Positions 6,896-14,982 of a stretch of 21,126 nucleotides of DNA are shown here, piece by piece. The translations under genes were made by a program, and so were the position numbers. Every line of letters begins with the position of its first letter. Position 1 is the stretch's first letter. Below the pieces are notes generated by a model. It worked only from the letters and a program-made list of their open reading frames with translations, had not been told where the DNA came from and made no database searches. Location: contig CAIMNN010000168.1 in the NCBI GenBank assembly GCA_903842845.1, positions 1-21,126 on the forward strand, written 5' to 3'. This stretch comes from an uncultured Acidobacteriaceae bacterium. Its GTDB lineage: Bacteria; Acidobacteriota; Terriglobia; Terriglobales; Acidobacteriaceae.

Positions 6896-8542
6896 TTATT
6901 TTTCTGCGAGCAGTTCCTTCATCTTCAAGTAAACTGCGTTCGTCCAGCCAAAGCCGATGACGTTCATCTTGTAGCCGGTGCTTACCTGCACGTTCGAATT
7001 TCCGCTCACCACGTTGTACTTCTCGCGTATTGTTCCATCGGTCGCGAAGCCAGTATCAACTGTTGCGCAATACTTTTCAGCGATGCGGCGTGCGTCTTCG
7101 CGGTGACCGCTTGCAGCGAGGCCAGAGGTGGCGATCCATGTTGTCGGCGCCCAGCCGAATGGCTCGTCCCATTGCAGCCCGGTGTTGGTGTGGCTCATCG
7201 CAAGTCCGCCCGCGCGCTCAAACAGATTGAGCTTCGTTACGATGTGGTTCACCTGCTCCTGCGTTGCAACGCCGGCCCAGAGCGGATAGAGCGAAGTGAT
7301 GTACGCGTAATCCGAGCTCTTGTGCTTGATGAAGTCGTAATCGGCGAAGACGCCTTCCTGCTCGCGCCACATGTAACGCTGCATAGCAGCCGCGCGCAGT
7401 TTAGCGCGGTGACGCCAGCGCAACGTGTCCTTTGGCAGACCAAGCAGGCTGGCAAAATGCGCCAGGTCGCTTTCATAACGGTAGAGCAGGCTGTTCAGGC
7501 AAACGGGTGCGTTATGGTGCGTGTCGCCGGAAAATGCGCCAAAGCGGTTGCTTGGGTCAAAGCCCGATTCGCGCATCGCGCGGTCGCCTTCGTAAAAATC
7601 CTTGGTCAAGCGGTAACCGTCAGCCCAAGCGCGTTCGCAGACCACGCTCGATTTTACATCGCAACTCAGAAGGCGCAGACGAGCCGCTTCCTTTTCGTCG
7701 GGTTGCTCGGCGCCCTTGAGCAAAAATGCTTTTGCATCGGGAGACTCAGGGTGCTTAAGCAGCGCGCGAATGACATCAGAGTAATAGCTGTTGTCATCGG
7801 ACATCTCCGGCACAGGCCCCACGCCGTAATCAAAGTAGCGCGCCAGCCCGGTGGTGCCGGCGAGATGCTCGGGCCGCGTCCAGGTCGAATAGTCCTTTTG
7901 CGCAAGCATGTAAGCGCGCTCAAGCCATGCACGCGCAGCCTTGCGGTCGGCAAAGCTCTGCGGGTCTTCGTAGACCGCACGGATCATCGAGGTCAGGAAG
8001 GGCGGCTGCGAGCGCGTCAGATAGTAACTGCGATTCGCGTTCAACACTGCGCCGTAGTTCTCCACCTCGTAGAGCTGGTTGTCGACCATGTTCTTGGCCA
8101 TCTGCGTCTGGTGGTCGGCAACAAGGCCGAGAACGATGAAGTAGCTGTCCCAGCCATACATCTCGTTGAAGCGTCCGCCGGGCACAACATACGGGCTGGG
8201 CAGATACAGCAACCCTGGCGCGGGAAGCTCCTGCGGTTTCAGGTCGCCGAGCTTGGTGATTGCCTTGGGCAGGTTGACGACCTTGATGTTGCAGCGCGTT
8301 TCGAGCGCGGCGAGCTCATCGCTCTTCTTCATGCCCGCAGGTAAGTAGAGAATCGGTGTGGTTGTGATCTTGCTGTCTGTGAGCGCCTTGCAATCGAGCT
8401 GCGAGCGTGTGAGTGTCGGCCAAGCACTGTGGATGTACTTGAGCGTTGCTTCGGCATCGGGTGCGGTGGACTGCGCTGCGATGACGGTTGGAATGAGCGT
8501 TACGAGTACTGCGGCAAAGTGTTGCAAACGGAAGATTTTCAT
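6896..8542 (-). CDS. treA: Periplasmic alpha,alpha-trehalase (GH37)
   Basis: Trehalase splits trehalose into two glucose molecules. The 548-residue protein has a signal peptide at about 1-23 (positive KIFR, hydrophobic core, VIAAQS cleavage region), so it acts outside the cytoplasm. Trehalase signature 1, PGGRFNEMYGWDSY, is at 121-134; signature 2, QWDEPFGWAP, is at 457-466. By position in conserved motifs, the general acid is D329 (ESGFD) and the base E507 (TIREKY), matching D312 and E496 of E. coli Tre37A. Length and motifs are complete. A Shine-Dalgarno GAGGG lies eight bases before the ATG. There is no trehalose importer or synthesis gene nearby, so it probably works alone in feeding on external trehalose or in osmotic turnover. 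Confidence 0.95.
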   Translation of the reverse strand: MKIFRLQHFAAVLVTLIPTVIAAQSTAPDAEATLKYIHSAWPTLTRSQLDCKALTDSKITTTPILYLPAGMKKSDELAALETRCNIKVVNLPKAITKLGDLKPQELPAPGLLYLPSPYVVPGGRFNEMYGWDSYFIVLGLVADHQTQMAKNMVDNQLYEVENYGAVLNANRSYYLTRSQPPFLTSMIRAVYEDPQSFADRKAARAWLERAYMLAQKDYSTWTRPEHLAGTTGLARYFDYGVGPVPEMSDDNSYYSDVIRALLKHPESPDAKAFLLKGAEQPDEKEAARLRLLSCDVKSSVVCERAWADGYRLTKDFYEGDRAMRESGFDPSNRFGAFSGDTHHNAPVCLNSLLYRYESDLAHFASLLGLPKDTLRWRHRAKLRAAAMQRYMWREQEGVFADYDFIKHKSSDYAYITSLYPLWAGVATQEQVNHIVTKLNLFERAGGLAMSHTNTGLQWDEPFGWAPTTWIATSGLAASGHREDARRIAEKYCATVDTGFATDGTIREKYNVVSGNSNVQVSTGYKMNVIGFGWTNAVYLKMKELLAEK

Positions 8543-8768
8543 TTTTGGCCCTCTGGTGATTTGGAGCTAACTGAGTTTATCGCAAAGAGAGCACGTCTGG
8601 CTTGGGAACAATTTTGCTCGACGCGGTGTCTACAGATGCACAAGGGCTCTCGAAGCCGCATGAACACAGGGGTAGACAATCCGCTCAGAGCGCGGCGAAA
8701 GAGGCTGCGAACCGGTTGATGACGCCCGTAGTGTGCCTGCCTTCGGCAGCCAGCCCGAGGAGGCCACT

Positions 8769-9470
8769 ATGTTCGAAGACGCAACCTTTGAATCCAACGG
8801 AAGAATCAAGACCCGCAGCCGCAGATGGATGATCGCAACCTTCGCGCTCAATGGCGCGGTGCTTGCGGTTATTGTGCTGCTACCGCTTATCTATCCCGAA
8901 GCGCTGCAAACCAAGTTTCTCAACACAATATTGATAGCGCCGCCGGTGCAGGCATCTGTGCCGCCGAAGGTGGAAGTTGTGCGCAATCAGGCGCAGCAGA
9001 GTGAGTATTCCGGCACGGACTTGATTATGCCGACGAAGATCCCGAGTGGGGTTAAATACCCAAAGGATGATGGGCCAGTGGGAATTCCGAACGATGTATC
9101 CACGATTGGAATCCCGGGTGCTAATGGTCCGCCTGCATTGGCACCGTTCCATCGCCCCCAGCCACATGTCGAACGGGAACGGCCGATTGCTATCTCCTCT
9201 CCTATCATCGCTGGTCTGTTGATCGACAAGCGAGTACCTCCGTATCCCGCACTTGCGAGGGCGACTCACACGCAGGGCACCGTGGTGCTGGCCGCGCTTA
9301 TTTCGAAACAAGGAACCATCGAGAATCTGCGCGTCGTCAGCGGTCCGGCGATGTTGCAGCAGGCCGCGCTCGATGCCGTCGGTCATTGGCGCTATCGTCC
9401 GTATATTTTGAACGGCGAGTCCGTCGAGGTTGAAACCACTGTCAATGTCGTCTTCAGTTTGGAGAACTGA
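8769..9470 (+). CDS. TonB-like energy-transducing protein
   Basis: A 233-residue protein anchored in the inner membrane by one helix (about 22-42, after a basic RIKTRSRRW stretch) with a periplasmic C-terminal TonB domain at about 155-232, including VPPYPALARATHTQGTVVL and LDAVGHWRYRPY. TonB-type proteins pass energy from ExbB/ExbD to outer-membrane receptors. The linker (60-150) is proline-rich but has no long Pro-Glu/Pro-Lys repeat. I chose the ATG at 8769 because GAGGAGG (8756-8762) precedes it by six bases and MFEDATFES is, from memory, the usual start of such proteins in Acidobacteria; the open frame begins 12 codons earlier. No exbB, exbD or receptor gene is nearby, so the partner system must be elsewhere. 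The 226 bp upstream hold no clear promoter, only a short CTGCC-TTC-GGCAG hairpin near the ribosome site. Confidence 0.88.
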   Translation: MFEDATFESNGRIKTRSRRWMIATFALNGAVLAVIVLLPLIYPEALQTKFLNTILIAPPVQASVPPKVEVVRNQAQQSEYSGTDLIMPTKIPSGVKYPKDDGPVGIPNDVSTIGIPGANGPPALAPFHRPQPHVERERPIAISSPIIAGLLIDKRVPPYPALARATHTQGTVVLAALISKQGTIENLRVVSGPAMLQQAALDAVGHWRYRPYILNGESVEVETTVNVVFSLEN

Positions 9471-9490
9471 TAGCGCACAGTTGCACCAGA

Positions 9491-9522
9491 CGCCGGTTAG
9501 AAACCATGCGCCGGTCAGAAAC
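9491..9522 (+). repeat. 14-bp direct repeat before cca
   Basis: CGCCGGTTAGAAAC (9491-9504) is repeated as CGCCGGTCAGAAAC (9509-9522), 13 of 14 bases identical, with CATG between, giving an 18-bp period. The second copy runs into the large hairpin at 9515-9558. The inverted form TGTTTCTGA ends that hairpin, so the GAAAC core occurs three times in 70 bp. Confidence 0.75.
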
Positions 9523-9558
9523 AGGTAGCATGATAATAGTCATGCTGCCTGTTTCTGA
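9515..9558 (+). promoter_or_regulatory. 19-bp hairpin over the cca start codons
   Basis: TCAGAAACAGGTAGCATGA (9515-9533) pairs along its whole length with TCATGCTGCCTGTTTCTGA (9540-9558), with a single G-T wobble and a 6-nt loop TAATAG. The first arm contains the AGG ribosome site and the ATG at 9530; the second contains the ATG at 9542. In mRNA both would be buried. It has no T tract after it, so it is not a normal terminator. As DNA it could be an operator. Confidence 0.7.
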
Positions 9559-10960
9559 GATCGTCGCAAAGCCGGAGTTCGCTGCTGCGCTTGGCATAGT
9601 GAGCAAGTTGCGCGAGCGCGGCTGCGAGGCCTGGCTCGCCGGTGGTTGCGTGCGCGATCTGCTGCTCGGCCGCGAGCCACTTGATTATGATGTGGCCACC
9701 AGTGCGCGACCCGATGTGGTGCTCGATCTGTTTCCGCGGACCTTTTCAGTGGGCGCACATTTCGGCGTGGTGTTGGTTGCAACCGGCTCTGAAAACAAAG
9801 AAGAGGATTTTGCTCTGACGGAGGTTGCGACCTTCCGTTCTGATGGCGTCTACTCTGATGGCCGTCACCCGGACGAGGTGCAGTACACAAACAGAGCTGC
9901 CGAAGATGTGCTGCGCCGCGACTTCACCATCAACGGCTTGCTGCTCGACCCTGAGAAGCTTGTCGGTACTGATTGCGACGCGGACTCTCTGCGTAATGCA
10001 GTTGTCGATCACGTCGGCGGCCTCGCAGACCTGGAACGAAAAATCATTCGTGCCATCGGCGAACCCAGCCGCCGCTTTGAAGAAGACCATCTGCGCATGC
10101 TGCGAGCGGTTCGCTTCGCTGCGCGTTTTGGTTTTGAAATCGACGCTGCGACAATGAACTCAATCCGCGCGCAAGCGGCCAAGATTAACAATGTCAGCCG
10201 CGAGCGCATCCGTGATGAACTGACGCGTATGCTTACAGAAGGCAAAGCCCGCCGCGCTTTCGAACTGTTGGACTCTTCCGGCCTTCTTGCTGTTGTTCTT
10301 CCCGAAGTCGCGCGCTTGAAAGGCGTTGAGCAGCCGCCGCAATATCATCCTGAGGGCGACGTCTGGACACACACGCTGCTGTTGCTGGACCAGCTCGAAT
10401 CTTGCGCACCGATGACTCTTGCCTGGGGCGCGCTGCTGCATGACGTTGGCAAGCCGCCGACATTTCGCATTGCTGAACGAATCAGGTTCGACGGCCACGT
10501 AGATGTTGGCGTTGCCATCGGCGCGGAGATCTGCCGCCGCTTTCGTTTCTCGAACGATGAGACGCACCTGATACTTTCACTCATCGAAAACCACATGCGC
10601 TTCGCTGATGCAGAGCGGATGAAAAGCTCAACGCTCAAGCGATTCTTTCGTTTGGAGAGCTTCGAGGAGCATCTTGCGCTCCATCGCATGGATTGCCTCG
10701 CCGGCAGCGGTAATCTTGATCACTGGAATTTTGTTCGCGAGCAATATGCAGCACTACCGCCGGAAGTAGTCAGGCCGAAGCCGCTGCTTACCGGTCGCGA
10801 ACTCATCGCACTCGGATACAAGCCTGGCGCGCTGTTCAAAGAAATTCTGCATGCGGTTGAAGAAGCACAGCTTGAAGGCAGCATCACAAGCGAAAGCGAG
10901 GCTGTTGAATTTGTGCATACGCATTATCCACAACAAATAGAATCGGGCAATTACGAATGA
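9530..10960 (+). CDS. cca: CCA-adding enzyme / poly(A) polymerase family nucleotidyltransferase with HD domain
   Basis: This enzyme of the class II nucleotidyltransferase family builds or repairs the 3' CCA of tRNA, or adds A residues to RNA. Numbered from the ATG at 9530 (476 residues), the head domain has GGCVRD (38-43), the metal-binding pair D52 and D54 (LDYDVAT), RRDFTINGL, and the RFEEDHLRMLRAVRFAARF helix. The C-terminal half has an HD phosphohydrolase domain (HTLLLL, LLHDVGKP), a common extra in bacterial CCA enzymes. Possible starts are ATG 9506, 9530 and 9542; I prefer 9530 because AGG (9523-9525) precedes it. All lie in or beside the hairpin at 9515-9558, so initiation is likely controlled. 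The stop overlaps the next gene start (ATGA, 10957-10960). The family alone does not separate CCA addition from polyadenylation. Confidence 0.92.
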   Translation: MIIVMLPVSEIVAKPEFAAALGIVSKLRERGCEAWLAGGCVRDLLLGREPLDYDVATSARPDVVLDLFPRTFSVGAHFGVVLVATGSENKEEDFALTEVATFRSDGVYSDGRHPDEVQYTNRAAEDVLRRDFTINGLLLDPEKLVGTDCDADSLRNAVVDHVGGLADLERKIIRAIGEPSRRFEEDHLRMLRAVRFAARFGFEIDAATMNSIRAQAAKINNVSRERIRDELTRMLTEGKARRAFELLDSSGLLAVVLPEVARLKGVEQPPQYHPEGDVWTHTLLLLDQLESCAPMTLAWGALLHDVGKPPTFRIAERIRFDGHVDVGVAIGAEICRRFRFSNDETHLILSLIENHMRFADAERMKSSTLKRFFRLESFEEHLALHRMDCLAGSGNLDHWNFVREQYAALPPEVVRPKPLLTGRELIALGYKPGALFKEILHAVEEAQLEGSITSESEAVEFVHTHYPQQIESGNYE

Positions 10961-12129
10961 GCAATCCACGCACTTATGACGCTGTGGCCCTCGGTGGCGG
11001 CGCAGCTGGTCTGATGTTTGCAGCAACAGCCGCGGCACGGGGCAAGCGAGTCTGCGTCCTTGAACATAACAGCACGCCCGGCAAAAAAATTCTCATCTCC
11101 GGCGGCGGCCGCGCCAACTTTACCAACATTCACGCCAAGGCAGAGAATTTTATATCGCAGAATCCGCACTTCGTGAAGTCCGCACTCGCGCAATACAGTC
11201 CGCGTGATTTCGTTGAGTTCGTCGAGCGCGGCGGCGTCGCGTGGCATGAGAAAAAACTCGGTCAGTTGTTCTGCAATAAATCCGCGCGCGACCTATTGAA
11301 TTTTCTTCTGAGCGAGTGTGAGCGAGCAGGCGCAGAGCTGGTAATGAACGCGCAAGATATTCAAGTTGAGAAGACAGCGAATGGTTTCAAAGTCGAATCA
11401 TCCGCAGGGAATTTCGAGTCAGGTGCAGTTGTTGTTGCAACCGGCGGGCTGTCAATTCCCAAGCTCGGTGCAACGGGTTTTGGTTACGACCTGGCACGTC
11501 AATTTGGTTTGCGCATTGTAGAAACGCGCCCGGCTTTGGTTCCGCTTGTGCTCAGTGGTGAAGAATCGCATTGGACGAAGCTTGCAGGCGTTTCCGCTGA
11601 TGTTGTCGCACGCGCCGGCAAAAAAACTTTTACAGAAAAGATGCTCTTCACGCATCGCGGCTTGAGTGGTCCGGCGATCTTGCAGGCGTCCTCCTATTTA
11701 GAGCCGAATGATGTGCTGGAGATTGACCTGTTGGCCGGGAACAAGAAACAGATCTTCGCCGAGATGATGCGCGTTGGCGCGATGCGTGATGAGCGCACGA
11801 TGCGCGCGCTGCTGTATGGGCAGATGTCGCAGCGGCTTGCGGATGCATTGATCAAGCACGCTGGGCGATTCACGAATACGGCGCTTGAGGAATTTGAGGC
11901 CAGGCTGCGTCATTGGAAATTTTATCCGACCGGAACGGAAGGATACGAGAAGGCCGAAGTGACAGAGGGGGGCGTTGACACGCGCGATCTGGAATCGAGC
12001 AACTTGCAGGCCCGCGCGGTGTCGGGGCTCATTTTTATCGGCGAAGTTGTTGATGTCACCGGGCAGTTGGGTGGATTCAATTTTCAGTGGGCCTGGTCGT
12101 CGGCAGTTGCCGCGGCGCGCGCGCTTTAA
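10957..12129 (+). CDS. HI0933/YhiN-family FAD-dependent oxidoreductase
   Basis: A 390-residue flavoprotein. The N-terminal Rossmann motif GGGAAG (13-18) with ARGKRVCVLEHN binds the FAD ADP moiety; GKKILISGGGRANFTN (42-57) is the family signature, and the C-terminal VTGQLGGFNFQWAWSSA again contacts FAD. The group (HI0933, YhiN, and the gut enzyme BaiN) is annotated as NAD(P)/FAD-dependent oxidoreductase. BaiN reduces bile-acid intermediates, but most members have no known substrate and none can be assigned here. Its ATG overlaps the cca stop by four bases, so it is translated from the same mRNA. The stop lies one base from the convergent CPBP gene. Confidence 0.93.
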   Translation: MSNPRTYDAVALGGGAAGLMFAATAAARGKRVCVLEHNSTPGKKILISGGGRANFTNIHAKAENFISQNPHFVKSALAQYSPRDFVEFVERGGVAWHEKKLGQLFCNKSARDLLNFLLSECERAGAELVMNAQDIQVEKTANGFKVESSAGNFESGAVVVATGGLSIPKLGATGFGYDLARQFGLRIVETRPALVPLVLSGEESHWTKLAGVSADVVARAGKKTFTEKMLFTHRGLSGPAILQASSYLEPNDVLEIDLLAGNKKQIFAEMMRVGAMRDERTMRALLYGQMSQRLADALIKHAGRFTNTALEEFEARLRHWKFYPTGTEGYEKAEVTEGGVDTRDLESSNLQARAVSGLIFIGEVVDVTGQLGGFNFQWAWSSAVAAARAL

Positions 12130-12130
12130 C

Positions 12131-12799
12131 TCAGCGCTTCATCACCGTGCTGAGTGTGGCGATGGTCCCGTGATAAAAATATTGGCCGAGGCCGACGGTA
12201 AAAAGCCAACAGCCGAAGAGCGCGTGCAACAGACCCGACGCGGCGAGCGAGTTTGTCTCCGCGTAAAGTGCTGCGAAGAGCAGGCCGCCACCGAAGGTAA
12301 GCGCAACTGCGAGTGAGTTGCGAAAGATGATGTGGAGGAATGCAAAGGCCGCGGCGCTCGCAAGAATCATCAACCATTTTTGCGGGAAGAGCACGGCATA
12401 ACGCTCGAAGAAGAATGTGCGATAGAGCAACCCCTGCGGATAAACGGAAAGAACTGGATACGCGACCATTACAATGGCCCAGAATTTGGGATGCTCGCGG
12501 ATAAAGTTCCATTCAAGCTCAGGGGCAAAGCGATGCACGCCGAGCCACATCAGAAGCGCCAGTACAAGAAAGACCGGCACAATAAATTTAAGCGAGTCTG
12601 AGACGGCTGCTCCGTTCCATAAAGCAATCCGGTCAAAGTGCGGTGTGCGCAATAACTGCCAGTATGCGTACCCGGTCACCACCCAGAGCAACGGCAGAGC
12701 GGGGATCTTTATTGACGTGTGCACGAGCGTGTAGCGGTACCCAAGCGGCAAGAGGATGAACAAGATAATTAGTTCGGCAATTAGTGCGGCGCGGCTCAT
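12131..12799 (-). CDS. CPBP (CAAX protease/Rce1-like) membrane protein with altered active site
   Basis: A 222-residue protein with about six hydrophobic segments. The region around PQGLLYRTFFFERY (121-134), FAFLH (152-156) and LLHALFG (190-196) lines up with the three motifs of CPBP/ABI intramembrane proteases: EExxxR, FxxxH and HxxxN. In motif 1 the two acidic positions are Q122 and G123 (R127 is kept). From memory, related proteins often read PQE..YR there, so the catalytic glutamate appears replaced by glycine (codon GGG, one base from GAG). H156 and H192 remain. The protein may therefore be an inactive relative or have another role. It is divergent from eutB with only 45 bp between the starts. 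The family assignment is fairly safe; activity is doubtful. Confidence 0.8.
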   Translation of the reverse strand: MSRAALIAELIILFILLPLGYRYTLVHTSIKIPALPLLWVVTGYAYWQLLRTPHFDRIALWNGAAVSDSLKFIVPVFLVLALLMWLGVHRFAPELEWNFIREHPKFWAIVMVAYPVLSVYPQGLLYRTFFFERYAVLFPQKWLMILASAAAFAFLHIIFRNSLAVALTFGGGLLFAALYAETNSLAASGLLHALFGCWLFTVGLGQYFYHGTIATLSTVMKR

Positions 12800-12844
12800 G
12801 GCAACAGTTTACTCGCGGGGATTCATGTAGGCTGTTAAAAAGCG

Positions 12845-14224
12845 ATGGCATACAAAGCGACAATCGGAAACCGGAGTTATCAATTTGACGACCTGCGGAG
12901 TTTGCTGGCGCGTGCAACTCCCTTGCGCAGTGGTGACCAACTGGCGGGTGTTGCGGCGGCCACAGCCGAGGAGCGGGTCGCTGCTCAGTTCGCGCTTGCC
13001 GACCTGCCGCTTGCAAACTTTCAGAACGAGACAGTTGTCCCTTACGAGAGCGACGAAGTCACGCGTCTCATCATCGACACGCACAATCCCGAGGCTTTTG
13101 CGCCCATTCGCTCGCTGACTGTAGGCGAATTCCGCAATTGGTTGCTCTCAGACGATGCAACCGGCGAGCGCATCGCGGGGCTGCGCGACGGGCTCACGCC
13201 TGAGATGGTCGCAGCGGTCAGCAAATTGATGCGCATTCAGGATCTGATTCTTGTTGCGCAGAAGGTGCGGGTGGTTACGCGCTTTCGCACGACGGTTGGA
13301 CTACCTGGTCGCATGAGCGCGCGGTTGCAGCCGAACCATCCGACAGATGATGCAGCGGGCATTGCTGCGGCGATCCTCGATGGCCTGCTACTCGGCTCGG
13401 GGGATGCGGTTATCGGCATCAATCCAGTCAGTGACAACGTCGCAACGACCACAAAACTTTTGCTATTGATTGACGCACTGCGCACACGCTTCAATATTCC
13501 AACTCAAAGCTGCGTGCTCGCTCACATCACTACACAATTGGACGCTCTTCGAGCAGGCGCGCCCATCGACCTGCTGTTTCAATCCATTGCCGGAACCGAA
13601 ACTGCAAATAAAAGCTTCGGCGTATCGCTCTCCTTATTAGAGGAGGCGCACGATGCCGGCCAGCAGCTCGCGCGCGGTGCTCAATGCGCAGATGGCTCCA
13701 TCGGCCGCAACATTATGTACTTTGAGACCGGCCAGGGTTCGGCGCTCTCGGCCAACGCACACCACGGAGTCGATCAGCAGACACTTGAGGTTCGCGCATA
13801 CGCCGTTGCCCGCGCCTTCGAGCCGATGCTCGTCAACACGGTTGTCGGGTTCATCGGGCCTGAGTATTTATATGACAGCAAGCAGATCATCCGCGCCGGG
13901 CTCGAGGATCACTTCTGCGGAAAGCTGCTTGGGCTGCCGATGGGCTGCGATGTCTGCTATACCAATCACGCTGAGGCCGACCAGGACGATATGGACTCGC
14001 TGCTCACGCTTCTCGGCGTCGCAGGCGTGAATTACATCATGGGCGTCCCTGGCGCTGATGATGTGATGTTGAATTATCAAAGCACGAGTTTTCATGATGC
14101 GCTTTACATACGTCAGGCGCTTGGACTGCGTCCCGCGCCGGAGTTTGAAGCATGGCTTGCGAGCGAGGGGTTTGAGCGATTGAGTATTGAAGGCCGCCAA
14201 CCGGAAAGGTTGCTCGGCGCATGA
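12845..14224 (+). CDS. eutB: Ethanolamine ammonia-lyase large subunit
   Basis: EutB is the catalytic large subunit of the adenosylcobalamin-dependent enzyme that turns ethanolamine into acetaldehyde and ammonia. The 459-residue protein follows E. coli EutB along its length. Substrate and radical-site residues are kept: R160 and Q162 (SARLQPN), N193 (GINPVSDN), E294 (MYFETGQGSALSA) and D369 (GCDVCYTNHAEADQ), matching R160, Q162, N193, E287 and D362 of E. coli. A 7-residue insertion precedes the MYFETGQG strand. The stop overlaps the eutC start (ATGA, 14221-14224), allowing balanced synthesis of subunits. No strong Shine-Dalgarno precedes the ATG. No permease, reactivase (eutA) or aldehyde dehydrogenase gene is visible downstream in this window. 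Confidence 0.97.
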   Translation: MAYKATIGNRSYQFDDLRSLLARATPLRSGDQLAGVAAATAEERVAAQFALADLPLANFQNETVVPYESDEVTRLIIDTHNPEAFAPIRSLTVGEFRNWLLSDDATGERIAGLRDGLTPEMVAAVSKLMRIQDLILVAQKVRVVTRFRTTVGLPGRMSARLQPNHPTDDAAGIAAAILDGLLLGSGDAVIGINPVSDNVATTTKLLLLIDALRTRFNIPTQSCVLAHITTQLDALRAGAPIDLLFQSIAGTETANKSFGVSLSLLEEAHDAGQQLARGAQCADGSIGRNIMYFETGQGSALSANAHHGVDQQTLEVRAYAVARAFEPMLVNTVVGFIGPEYLYDSKQIIRAGLEDHFCGKLLGLPMGCDVCYTNHAEADQDDMDSLLTLLGVAGVNYIMGVPGADDVMLNYQSTSFHDALYIRQALGLRPAPEFEAWLASEGFERLSIEGRQPERLLGA

Positions 14225-14982
14225 GTTATTTGAAACCAACCGAGACAACCATCGAGTTGCGCAATAAGCTGCGCGCAATGACACCAGCGCGCGTTGCGAT
14301 GGGCCGCACAGGCGTGAGCCAGTTGACGCGCGACCAGCTCAACTTTCAATTGGCCCATGCACAGGCGCGTGATGCGGTTCATGCGCAGCTCGACGCGGCT
14401 TCACTGTGCAGACAACTTGAGAAAGTCAGCGGCCACCCGGTCGAGCTGCTGCACTCGGCTGTTGCTGAGCGAACAACCTATTTGCAACGTCCTGACCTCG
14501 GCAGACGACTCGACGATACGTCGCGGCAGAAGTTACAACGCGGAGCCTTCGATGTTGCCATCGTCATAGTTGATGGATTGTCAGCGTTGGCGGTCGAACG
14601 CAATGCGGCTGCGGTCATTACTGTGATTCTTCCGCATATCAGCGATCTGAAGCTCGCTCCGCTCACAATTGTCGAACAGGGCCGCGTTGCAGTCGGTGAT
14701 GAGGTAGGTGAGTTGCTAGGCGCGCAGTTGGTAGTGCTGCTCATCGGCGAACGTCCCGGTCTCAGCTCGCCCGATTCGCTTGGCGTGTACATTACATGGG
14801 AACCGCGCATCGGTAGAACGGATGCGGAACGCAACTGCATATCGAACATTCGCAGCGAGGGGCTCTCCGCGGAAAAGGCCGCAGCGCAGATCGAGTACTA
14901 CATCCGTTCCGCGCGCAAGCTCAAGCTCACCGGTGTTGGATTGAAGGAAAGCAGCTTGCAGGTCGAGGAGGGCGGGGCATGA
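14221..14982 (+). CDS. eutC: Ethanolamine ammonia-lyase small subunit, short form
   Basis: EutC is the small subunit that completes the cobalamin-binding site of ethanolamine ammonia-lyase. Clear EutC motifs are RPDLGRRLDD, VIVDGLSALAV, VGDEVGELLGAQLVVLLIGERPGL and AERNCISNIR. At 253 residues it is about 40 shorter than Salmonella EutC (about 295), and the shortfall is at the N-terminus: ELRNKLRAMTPARVAMGRTG begins at residue 12. In Salmonella the first roughly 20 residues guide the enzyme into the Eut microcompartment, so this one is probably a free cytosolic enzyme; no shell genes are present here. It overlaps eutB by ATGA and the following small gene by ATGA (14979-14982). Confidence 0.95.
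   Translation: MSYLKPTETTIELRNKLRAMTPARVAMGRTGVSQLTRDQLNFQLAHAQARDAVHAQLDAASLCRQLEKVSGHPVELLHSAVAERTTYLQRPDLGRRLDDTSRQKLQRGAFDVAIVIVDGLSALAVERNAAAVITVILPHISDLKLAPLTIVEQGRVAVGDEVGELLGAQLVVLLIGERPGLSSPDSLGVYITWEPRIGRTDAERNCISNIRSEGLSAEKAAAQIEYYIRSARKLKLTGVGLKESSLQVEEGGA

Noticed and set aside
7103..8344. A 413-codon plus-strand frame across the trehalase gene
   Set aside because: It is antisense to a complete GH37 enzyme with all motifs; the translation has no recognisable domain.
9515..9558. Reading the cca hairpin as the terminator of the TonB-like gene
   Set aside because: No T tract follows on either strand and it overlaps the next gene start; a regulatory or repeat role fits better.
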